Assembly (NCBI RefSeq): GCF_031157255.1
Contig: NZ_JAVIFX010000003.1
Span: 248,001 to 312,000, forward strand
Direction: 5' to 3'
From: Bradyrhizobium sp. LHD-71
GTDB lineage: Bacteria > Pseudomonadota > Alphaproteobacteria > Rhizobiales > Xanthobacteraceae
Length of the DNA stretch: 64,000 bases
Position numbers and translations under genes: made by a program. Shown in pieces: positions 55,294 through 62,148 of this stretch (its first letter is position 1; each line of letters begins with the position of its first letter). Under the pieces are notes generated by a model. The model saw only the letters and a list, made by a program, of their open reading frames with translations. It did no database searches and was not told the origin of the DNA.

Positions 55294-55935
55294 GTGAGGT
55301 GTGTGTTGAGTCAGAGTCCGCAGCCGTCGGGATCGTACGCGGCGTTGAAGTGGCTGCGTGCGCTCACAGCACCGCTTCTTGCCCTTGGCGTCAGCGCCTG
55401 CGCAGGAGTGCAACTCGATACCGTGGTTGGATCATCCGATCCTCCGACCACAAGCGCCGATCTCGACACTGCGGCGCTTACGCGGTTGGCGCAAGCCGCC
55501 GAAAGCAACGGCAACGCGTTGAACGCGGCAAATATCTATCGTCGGATTGCGGAACGCCAGCCGTCTGCAACGCAACCCAAGATCGATCTCGGGCGGGCGT
55601 TGATCCGCGACGGCAACCTCGACGGAGCGGATGCTGCGTTTCGCGAGGCGCTTGCGGTCGCTCCCGGCAACACCGACGCCCAAGTCGGCCTCGCGCAGAT
55701 CATGCTCGCACGACAGCAGCATACAGAGGCCCTTGCCGCGTTCGGCGCCATTCTCGAACAGCATCCGCAGAACGTTAAAGCGCTTAACGGTGCCGGAATC
55801 GCGTCGGATGCAATCGGCCGGCATCAGGAGGCGCAGGAGTATTATGGTCGCGCGCTTGCGGTTGCACCGGACAACCGCGCCGCACGCAACAATCTCGCGC
55901 TTTCGAAGACGTTGGGCAGCACGAACGTTCGATAG
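55294..55935 (+). CDS. TadD-like TPR lipoprotein
   Basis: A 213-residue protein with a lipoprotein signal (LRALTAPLLALGVSAC, Cys36) and about four TPR units (LAQAAESNGNALNAANIYRRIAERQPSATQPKIDLGRALIRDGNLDGADAAFREALAVAPGNTDAQVGLAQIMLARQQHTEALAAFGAILEQHPQNVKALNGAGIASDAIGRHQEAQEYYGRALAVAPDN). This is the make-up of TadD, which assembles the RcpA/CpaC secretin in Tad pili. Together with the CpaC- and CpaD-like genes it would complete a Tad-type outer-membrane module. A GTG start is assumed. Confidence 0.78.
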   Translation: MRCVLSQSPQPSGSYAALKWLRALTAPLLALGVSACAGVQLDTVVGSSDPPTTSADLDTAALTRLAQAAESNGNALNAANIYRRIAERQPSATQPKIDLGRALIRDGNLDGADAAFREALAVAPGNTDAQVGLAQIMLARQQHTEALAAFGAILEQHPQNVKALNGAGIASDAIGRHQEAQEYYGRALAVAPDNRAARNNLALSKTLGSTNVR

Positions 55936-55951
55936 TTCGCCCGAACCGCAA

Positions 55952-55981
55952 CGTCAGCTTCACATCAGATTTGCGCGCTAG
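55952..55981 (+). promoter_or_regulatory. tts-box-like element 3 (before nuclease toxin)
   Basis: TCAGCTT-N4-TCAGATT (11-bp repeat) in a block starting CGTCA and ending GCTAG. It lies 95 bases before the ATG of the nuclease toxin gene at 56077. Confidence 0.7.
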
Positions 55982-56076
55982 CCTCCAGGCGACTGCCGCG
56001 GTCGCTGATCATTGCGTGACGATCACCGAGCCGGCCGCGGCGAGCTACCGACACTCCGCATACGAACGGAGGCCAC

Positions 56077-59000
56077 ATGTCGCCGCGAGCCAGCGCCGTC
56101 TCAGCCGATCGGCGTGACACACCAGGTAACGTCGATCGAGCGGAAGCGCGAGGCGCAGCATTCCAGGGCGCTCTTGATGCGGCGCGACTTGCCTCGAACG
56201 AGTCGAAACCGACCACGTCGCGTGAGGTCTCGCTCCGACGCGCCAACGATAATGCCGAACACCTCACGCCGGCAGCGCAGGACGTCGCGCCGCAGCGCCG
56301 ACAACAGATTGCCGAGTGGGTCGAGCGGCAGTCCGACCCGAGCGGAGGTTTTCTCGGCATCGGCCAGACGTCGACCGCGGAGAAGGCCATCGGGGCGTTG
56401 CGCGGCCAGTCCGAGCTTGGAGCGCTCGATCGGCCACAGCAGCAGTTGCTGATGGATGGCGTGCTCGATCGCTGGACGGCGGGCGAGGGTGAGGGACCGG
56501 GCGGTGCCGCGCGTCTCGTCCGGTCGCTGGACGATGCGCCCGAGTTGCGCGCCTTCGTCGCCGAGCGCACCGCGCTGGAAGCGGCGGAGCTTGCACGCGC
56601 GCCTGCGATCGAGGCGACGGCATCCAGCGATCAGCGGCAGCGCCGGATGACGGCTACGTCCTACGCCGTTGCCGCCGTCACCGCCGTCTCGGGCCCGGTG
56701 GGGAGCGCAGCCGCGAACTTGGAGCCGCTGCGGAAGATGCTGACAGGGCTGAGGCCTGAGGATACGGCCGCATTCGCGCGCGCGCTCTCGACCGATGCGT
56801 CGGTAGGAATCGCTGGGCGGATGACCGCGTCGATGCGCGAGCGCGCGTTGTCGGCGATCAATCAGGGAGCCCATTCGGAAGCCGCGAGCGCTTTCGTGCA
56901 GAATGCGTTCGCGACAACATCGGCGATCGACTACGGCAGTGTCCCGGCACTGCGCGGCGCGATGGCGCATGCGCTTGCACGCGAATGGCATCCCGAAGAC
57001 TCGGCACAGCAGCATGCCGAGGCTGAGCGGCTGACCGGCATTCTCGAAACCAGACAAGGACGAGAACTGTTGGGCTCGCAGGCCGCCGACAAGGCGCCGA
57101 TCGCGGCGCGTGTGAATGCACTTGCGACCATCCGCATGAATTCGGCGATCACCGCCGATACGCTGCGGCAGACGGAAGACCCCTGGACCAACCGTGCGAT
57201 CGTCGAACCGCAAGCGCAGGCATCCGCACAGCGTCTTTTTTCCGGGCGTGGCGACGCGCCGCAACTCTTGCAGGGAACCGATCTCGATAACACCATCGGC
57301 TACGCCATGGGCCTGCCGCCGGTACTCCCGCCCGGCGCCAGTTTTGAGCAAGCGCAGGCGGGCATCTCGCGTGGCGAGCTTTCGCTGTATGCGCAGGGCG
57401 AACATGCGGCGCCGGTTCGCGCCGTCGTCGATCAGATTCGCACAGTTGCCGGCGGTGGCGCCGCACGGGTGACGGTACTGCCGGTCACCTATTCGAGCGC
57501 TGAGACAGGACCGGTTCAGTTGCCACTCTTTCGCGTGACGGGCGCGGACGGACGTGAGCGCTTTGTCGACAATATCGGGCGCGCCTACGACGACTTCGGC
57601 GACTGGCGGAAGAACAACCAGCTTCCGCCGGGATCGATGACCTATCCATCGGCTGGACATCTGAGCACCCGTCCAGAGGGGAGCATCGCGCTCGAGCACG
57701 GCAATACGCCGAAAACTGTCGATACGTTCGGCGAGCAGTTCAGCCAGGTTGTCGACAAGGCTGCGCTGGTCGGCGGCATCGTCGCCGGCGGGGTGCTGAT
57801 CATCGGCACGGGAGGTCTCGCAACACCGATTGTGGTCGGCGCCGGGGCGGTGGCGGTTGGTGCAGGTGCATGGGGCGCATATCGCAGCGGCAGCGAGCTT
57901 GCTGACCGCGCTGATCACGGTCAATCGATCGATCCTTTCAGCGATGAGACGGCGCGCGGACTCTGGTTGAACGTTGGGGCGAACGCGCTGTCGATCGGTG
58001 CATTCGGCAGTGCTGCCCGGCTGGCCCAGCTGGGACGTGCCGGTCGAGCCATCGCGCCGATCGAAGCATCGGTTCACGGCTACGTGCAGGCCGGGGCCGC
58101 AATTGTCGACACCGCGGCCATCGCCAACGAGAGCATAGGCCTGTCGCGCCACTGGAATGAAATGTCCGGCGAGCAGCGCGCACAATCGCTCTTGTCCATG
58201 GGTTTCTGGGCTGCCGGCACCGGTGCTGCCATGCGCACCGGCGGGCTGCGTCCGGGTGACATGTTCAATCCCATCGCCGTGCGCGACGGGCTGCTGCGCA
58301 ACTTCGCGCCGCAGGTTACGCCTGACAGTTCGCTCCGCGGGAATGCGGTTCAGATCGACTACGATCCGACGACGGGCGCGGTTCGCGGCATCCGTCATGG
58401 TCCGCAAGCGACGGCAACCGACATCGATCTGCATGTCGCGACAGCCCAGAACATCCAGCGAAGTCTCACGCTCGAGGGACAGCTCCGCGCCTTCTTTACC
58501 GAGCACGGTGAGCCCCCGGCCGGGACGGTCGGCTGGGCGGCGCGGATCGACATCAGCAAGATCCGTGAGCGAATGGAAGTACGTTCGCGCGAATTGACCG
58601 ACCCCGGCATCACCGCTGAGCGTCGGGCCGACATCGGCCGTGCGAACGCACTCGACCAGCAGCACCTGGATCAGCTGGCAAACGATGTGAGTTCGATGGT
58701 GCGCGACCCGAGTCGCGCGGTGATCGAAGCGCGCAACACGCGCCAGGGAGCTGAGCGCGATCGCATCGTGCTCGAACCGGGTGACAAGGCCGGTGGCTGG
58801 AACCAGGCGTTGAACGGCGAGTTGCAGCCTAACACCGAGTATGTCGTCGGACGCTATACATATGGCACCGACGACGCCGGCCGGGTGGTGGAGGCGCGAG
58901 GCCGCGTCCACCTGCAAACCCACGACCGCAACACTTATCAGCAGGGGAAGGCGGCCAAGGTCGGCGGCATCAAGGATGCCATCGAGGGCGACGAGGGCGG

Positions 59001-59253
59001 GCATCTTTTTGCCGCGATGTTCGACGGTCCCGGCGAACAGATCAATTATCATCCAATGGCGGATGATTTGAACGGGAGTGGCGGCGACTGGTATAATATG
59101 GAGCAGGAGTGGAGGTCCGCGCTCCAGCAGGACAAGAGGGTAGATGCGCAGATCCGGGCCGAATTCGACGGTGACTCAAGGCGGCCGGTGGCCTTCCGGG
59201 TGACATTCTGGATCGATGGCAAGAAGCATGTGCGCTTCTTCGAGAACGAGTAG
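56077..59253 (+). CDS. large polymorphic toxin: DUF4781-like body, C-terminal DNA/RNA non-specific endonuclease
   Basis: A 1058-residue protein with no signal peptide and a Ser/Arg/Ala-rich N-terminus (SPRASAVSADRRDTPG), as suits a T3SS substrate. Residues ~430-740 look like the DUF4781 region (VTYSSAETGPVQLPLFRVTG, VDNIGRAYDDFGDWRKNNQLPPGSMTYPSAGHLS, a Gly-rich hydrophobic stretch at ~562-598, and HWNEMSGEQRAQSLLSMGFWAAGTGAAM). The last ~150 residues match the Endonuclea_NS_2 nuclease: GRYTYGTDDAGRVVEARG, the catalytic His near 975 in DEGGHLFAAMFDGPGEQINYHPM, NLN-type DDLNGSGGDWYNME, then a final beta part. The immunity gene follows 29 bp on. It carries a tts-box-like promoter element. Confidence 0.9.
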   Translation: MSPRASAVSADRRDTPGNVDRAEARGAAFQGALDAARLASNESKPTTSREVSLRRANDNAEHLTPAAQDVAPQRRQQIAEWVERQSDPSGGFLGIGQTSTAEKAIGALRGQSELGALDRPQQQLLMDGVLDRWTAGEGEGPGGAARLVRSLDDAPELRAFVAERTALEAAELARAPAIEATASSDQRQRRMTATSYAVAAVTAVSGPVGSAAANLEPLRKMLTGLRPEDTAAFARALSTDASVGIAGRMTASMRERALSAINQGAHSEAASAFVQNAFATTSAIDYGSVPALRGAMAHALAREWHPEDSAQQHAEAERLTGILETRQGRELLGSQAADKAPIAARVNALATIRMNSAITADTLRQTEDPWTNRAIVEPQAQASAQRLFSGRGDAPQLLQGTDLDNTIGYAMGLPPVLPPGASFEQAQAGISRGELSLYAQGEHAAPVRAVVDQIRTVAGGGAARVTVLPVTYSSAETGPVQLPLFRVTGADGRERFVDNIGRAYDDFGDWRKNNQLPPGSMTYPSAGHLSTRPEGSIALEHGNTPKTVDTFGEQFSQVVDKAALVGGIVAGGVLIIGTGGLATPIVVGAGAVAVGAGAWGAYRSGSELADRADHGQSIDPFSDETARGLWLNVGANALSIGAFGSAARLAQLGRAGRAIAPIEASVHGYVQAGAAIVDTAAIANESIGLSRHWNEMSGEQRAQSLLSMGFWAAGTGAAMRTGGLRPGDMFNPIAVRDGLLRNFAPQVTPDSSLRGNAVQIDYDPTTGAVRGIRHGPQATATDIDLHVATAQNIQRSLTLEGQLRAFFTEHGEPPAGTVGWAARIDISKIRERMEVRSRELTDPGITAERRADIGRANALDQQHLDQLANDVSSMVRDPSRAVIEARNTRQGAERDRIVLEPGDKAGGWNQALNGELQPNTEYVVGRYTYGTDDAGRVVEARGRVHLQTHDRNTYQQGKAAKVGGIKDAIEGDEGGHLFAAMFDGPGEQINYHPMADDLNGSGGDWYNMEQEWRSALQQDKRVDAQIRAEFDGDSRRPVAFRVTFWIDGKKHVRFFENE

Positions 59254-59282
59254 GTTGCACAACGTCGACGGGAGCAGGTGCG

Positions 59283-59654
59283 ATGGCTGAGTTGAACACC
59301 GTCGAGGAGATCTACGATCTCGTTGCGAATGCGCTCGCGGCTGCGGTCGATGAGCCGTGGACGGAAATACGGTTACAGGCCGAGGTCTGGAAGACGTCGA
59401 CGGGATTTACAGGCGACATCACGCGGGATCCCGCCGAGCGAGGCGTTGCCGAGCTGGATGTCGATCGTCTCGACTACGCGGTCGCAAAGGCCATCAAGAA
59501 GCTGCAGACGATCATGAAGTCGGATTCGCACGAGCCATGGAATCGGGCGACGTTTCGATTGACGCCGGACGGCGAGTTCTCCGTCGCTTTCGCTTATGAC
59601 GCTGATCTTGCCGCACGCCTGGAGGCGTCGGCTGCGCGCGCCCGTGCGCGTTGA
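59283..59654 (+). CDS. YezG-type (DUF600) immunity protein
   Basis: A 123-residue acidic protein. The N-terminal VEEIYDLVANALAAAVDEPWTEIRLQAEV and C-terminal AIKKLQTIMKSDSHEPWNRATFRLTPDGEFSVAFAYD closely follow the YezG/DUF600 pattern (E-P-W-T...L...G.F...F.Y). Family members are immunity proteins that bind the nuclease domain of YeeF-type LXG toxins, whose C-termini belong to the same nuclease class as the gene upstream. It begins 29 bp after the toxin gene with AGCAGGTGCG before the ATG, so the pair is co-transcribed. Confidence 0.85.
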   Translation: MAELNTVEEIYDLVANALAAAVDEPWTEIRLQAEVWKTSTGFTGDITRDPAERGVAELDVDRLDYAVAKAIKKLQTIMKSDSHEPWNRATFRLTPDGEFSVAFAYDADLAARLEASAARARAR

Positions 59655-60014
59655 GATGCGCCGGATTCCCCGCGTATCCATGCTGAAGGCGGACTTGTCT
59701 CGGTCATGATCGGCACGTGACGACCACTCGATCTCGAGAGTGGAAGGTCGCCGCTGCAAAAGCGCGCATGATGTCCTTAATCGTTGCGATGCCACGGCCG
59801 GAAAGTCTGCGTCGCCGTCAGTTTCTCGAAAGCTTGCATCCCTATCGTAGAACCATGAGCCGGCGTGCTGAGTGGAATGTGCCGCATGCTACAGGCTCAT
59901 CGATCAATTGACTCGAATCTGCACCGAGCTCACGGGCATCGCGGCGGGATCGGGACGTGAACCGAGTTCGGTCGTGTTGCGACCGGCAATCATGGGATGC
60001 GAAGGAGCAAGCAA
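59655..60014. other. gap before the NopE-like gene, with tts-box-like element 4
   Basis: 360 bases with no convincing gene. It holds a tts-box-like block at 59816-59845 and, nearer 60001, the ribosome site of the next gene. The remainder appears non-coding. Confidence 0.6.
59816..59845 (+). promoter_or_regulatory. tts-box-like element 4 (before NopE-like gene)
   Basis: TCAGTTT-N4-AAAGCTT (11-bp repeat), with the full string CGTCAGTTTCTCGAAAGCT matching what I recall of the rhizobial tts box most closely of the five. It ends CCTAT, 169 bases before the ATG at 60015. Confidence 0.75.
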
Positions 60015-61322
60015 ATGATCTCAGACGTCGCGCAGCGTATGATGGGCAATGCCGATCGCCTCAACGAAATTGCGGCAGGTGGCGTTCAGCAGAATGAACA
60101 GCAGAACCTGGAGTCGATCTTCTCGACGATCCTGCAGAGTGCAGGCCAGTCCGGTGACCAATGGAGCGACGGCGAGCGCGTTCGGTTGATCACGGGAGCC
60201 CTCAACTTCGTGTCGGCCGGCCAGGATCCGAATGCGCAGGGTTCGGCGCTCGAGACCTTCTCCGGTCTCGTCCGCAACCTCGCCAGCGACGATGCCCTGG
60301 GTGGCGGCAAACCTCAGACAGGCGGCGACTGCGGCTGCAACGGCGGGGCTGAGCCGACCGGGACTTCAAGCTCCGGTGGACCATCGTCGGGTGGATCGTC
60401 GGCCAGCGCGTCGGGTGAAGACTTCAAGGTCAATGGCAACACGGTCGACACCGGCCGCTACTGCATCACCGCCAGCAATGCGCAGGGAGGCCGGATCGAA
60501 GTCACCGACAAGGAGACCGGCAAGAAGTTCAAGGTCTGGGGTGATCCCCACATCCACACCGGCGACGGTGACAAGACCGATTTCTACAGCAAGCCGGCGA
60601 CGTTCGAACTGCCCGACGGCACCAAGATCACGGTCGATCCGACGAATGGTGAAAAGAAGACCTGGATCGAAAAGGTTGCCATTACCCGCGGTGACCAGGC
60701 TGCTGAAATGACCGGCTTCCGCGGCGACCTGAAGACGGAGCTGAAGTCCGGGCAGGGCCAGGCGCTGGATCAGCAGTACGAAGACGGCACGGTGATGAAG
60801 ACGAAGAACGGCGAGATCGATGACCTCGTCCTGCCGGACGGCACCGAAATCACCGGCAAGAAGATCAAGAACATCGACAAGTACGCCGGGACCGGCGGCC
60901 CCAACGGGGGTAGCACCGACGAGCAGGTTCTGCAGAACCTCAACGGCGTGATCGATGGGTTGAACCTGTCTCCGCAGGAGAAAGACGCGCTGAAGACGGT
61001 CGTGTCGCTGCTCGGCCGTGTGATGAACGGTGCCGGCGGCGCCGGTGGCCAATCGCCGCAGCCGCTGCCCACGGCGGCGGCCCATGAGGAAGGAGCCCAT
61101 GGCGCCAACGGAGGAGGAGAGGCCGGCCCCGCCGAGGCCACCTCCGCTGAACAGCAGGACGGTAGCGATCCGTTCCAGCAGATCATGAGCACGCTTTCGT
61201 CGCTGATCGAGCGGCTCAACCTGCCGCAGAACGAAAAGGACGCGCTGACGACAGTGGTATCGATGCTCGGCCGCCTGCTCGGCGGTGCGGGTGGACAGCA
61301 GGAAATGCCGCAGATGGCTTAA
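60015..61322 (+). CDS. NopE-like T3SS effector with self-cleaving DUF1521 domain
   Basis: A 435-residue protein. I start at ATG 60015 after AAGGAG. Residues ~1-100 are helical; a Gly/Ser linker with GGDCGCNGG follows. Residues ~130-290 form the DUF1521 domain with GDPH at 176-179 (WGDPHIHTGDGDK) and FELPDGTKITVDPT. In Bradyrhizobium NopE1 the GDPH motif is cut between Asp and Pro when calcium binds (metal-ion-inducible autocleavage). The C-terminus has two copies of a helical repeat (LNGVIDGLNLSPQEKDALKTVVSLLGRVMNG and LSSLIERLNLPQNEKDALTTVVSMLGRLLGG, about 85 residues apart) joined by a Gly/Ala-rich linker. No signal peptide. Confidence 0.88.
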   Translation: MISDVAQRMMGNADRLNEIAAGGVQQNEQQNLESIFSTILQSAGQSGDQWSDGERVRLITGALNFVSAGQDPNAQGSALETFSGLVRNLASDDALGGGKPQTGGDCGCNGGAEPTGTSSSGGPSSGGSSASASGEDFKVNGNTVDTGRYCITASNAQGGRIEVTDKETGKKFKVWGDPHIHTGDGDKTDFYSKPATFELPDGTKITVDPTNGEKKTWIEKVAITRGDQAAEMTGFRGDLKTELKSGQGQALDQQYEDGTVMKTKNGEIDDLVLPDGTEITGKKIKNIDKYAGTGGPNGGSTDEQVLQNLNGVIDGLNLSPQEKDALKTVVSLLGRVMNGAGGAGGQSPQPLPTAAAHEEGAHGANGGGEAGPAEATSAEQQDGSDPFQQIMSTLSSLIERLNLPQNEKDALTTVVSMLGRLLGGAGGQQEMPQMA

Positions 61323-61349
61323 TTCCGCCAGAGTGAATGTAGAGTGGTT

Positions 61350-61377
61350 GGCCCTGACGGTCGATACCGTCAGGGCC
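61350..61377. terminator. strong hairpin after the NopE-like gene (possible terminator)
   Basis: A perfect 12-bp inverted repeat GGCCCTGACGGT-cgat-ACCGTCAGGGCC lies 27 bases after the stop codon. A T-run is missing on both strands, so termination may be weak or factor-dependent; it may also protect the 3' end. Confidence 0.6.
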
Positions 61378-61413
61378 AAGGCCGTTTCAGGATGCGTCGG
61401 CCGCGGGGAAAAC

Positions 61414-61968
61414 ATGACGGTGTTCAAGCATTCGATCCATGCGTGCCTTGCGCTGACGTTGATCGCGCCGGCCACGGCTCAACCGTTGCGCGACCAGATC
61501 ACGGGGCTCGCGGTCGATCCTCCCGAAGGTTATGTCGCCCGCACGCTCGGACCGACGCCGACCTTTGTCGTGCGGTTCGAGGTCAAGAAGCCGTCCGATC
61601 GCGATACGGGGTGCCAGGTCGCATTCACGCCGCTTCCGCAGAACACCGAACTCAAGCAGAACGAGATCAACGACATCGTCGAAGGACCGCGTTGGCTCGA
61701 CCTCGCCCGGGCGACGGTCTCCATCAACTATGACGTGTCCGCGACCGATCGTTTCAACGTCAACGGAATCGGCGGCGTGGCAATGGTCGGAGACTTGAAG
61801 CCGCGCCCCGGCCTGCCGGCGCGGGCGCAAGAGGTTCGGACGCTCTTCATGCTGCTCGAGACGCCAAAGGGGCGAACGACCACCATCTGCGTGGGCGAGA
61901 AGCAGACATTCGACGCCAGGCGAGCGGAGTTCGAACTGATCGCGCGCTCGGTCTCGGCGCCGCATTGA
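61414..61968 (+). CDS. secreted protein of unknown function next to the NopE-like gene
   Basis: A 184-residue protein with a Sec signal peptide (FKHSIHACLALTLIAPATA) and a mature region starting QPLRDQITGLAVDPPEGYVARTLGPTPTFVVRFEVKKPS, with two cysteines. It is therefore periplasmic or outer-membrane associated. I see no known domain. Being just after the NopE-like gene and before the LysM gene, it may help secretion or act as a periplasmic adaptor of the system. Start at ATG 61414; codons upstream to 61285 overlap the previous gene. Confidence 0.7.
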   Translation: MTVFKHSIHACLALTLIAPATAQPLRDQITGLAVDPPEGYVARTLGPTPTFVVRFEVKKPSDRDTGCQVAFTPLPQNTELKQNEINDIVEGPRWLDLARATVSINYDVSATDRFNVNGIGGVAMVGDLKPRPGLPARAQEVRTLFMLLETPKGRTTTICVGEKQTFDARRAEFELIARSVSAPH

Positions 61969-61980
61969 CGACGCTCTCAG

Positions 61981-62010
61981 CGTCAGCTTGTCATCAGCTT
62001 TATTGGTTAG
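61981..62010 (+). promoter_or_regulatory. tts-box-like element 5 (before LysM gene)
   Basis: TCAGCTT-N4-TCAGCTT, a perfect 11-bp direct repeat, in a block starting CGTCA and ending GGTTAG. It lies 138 bases before the ATG at 62149. Confidence 0.75.
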
Positions 62011-62148
62011 AAATCAGCTCGATCGCGCGACATCGTGCCTCGCCGTGATTGCGAGCTCGGCGCGAATCGCGCGCACGGCCCGGGACGGGTCTGCAGCGAG
62101 GCTGTGGCATTCAAGACTTCATTAGAGTGGAGTGCGGAGCAAAAGGCG

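Noticed and set aside
56101..59052. 983-codon open frame on the minus strand opposite the nuclease toxin
   Set aside because: It is antisense to a well-supported gene, reads as His/Arg/Asp-rich nonsense, and has no ribosome site; high-GC third-position bias gives such frames.
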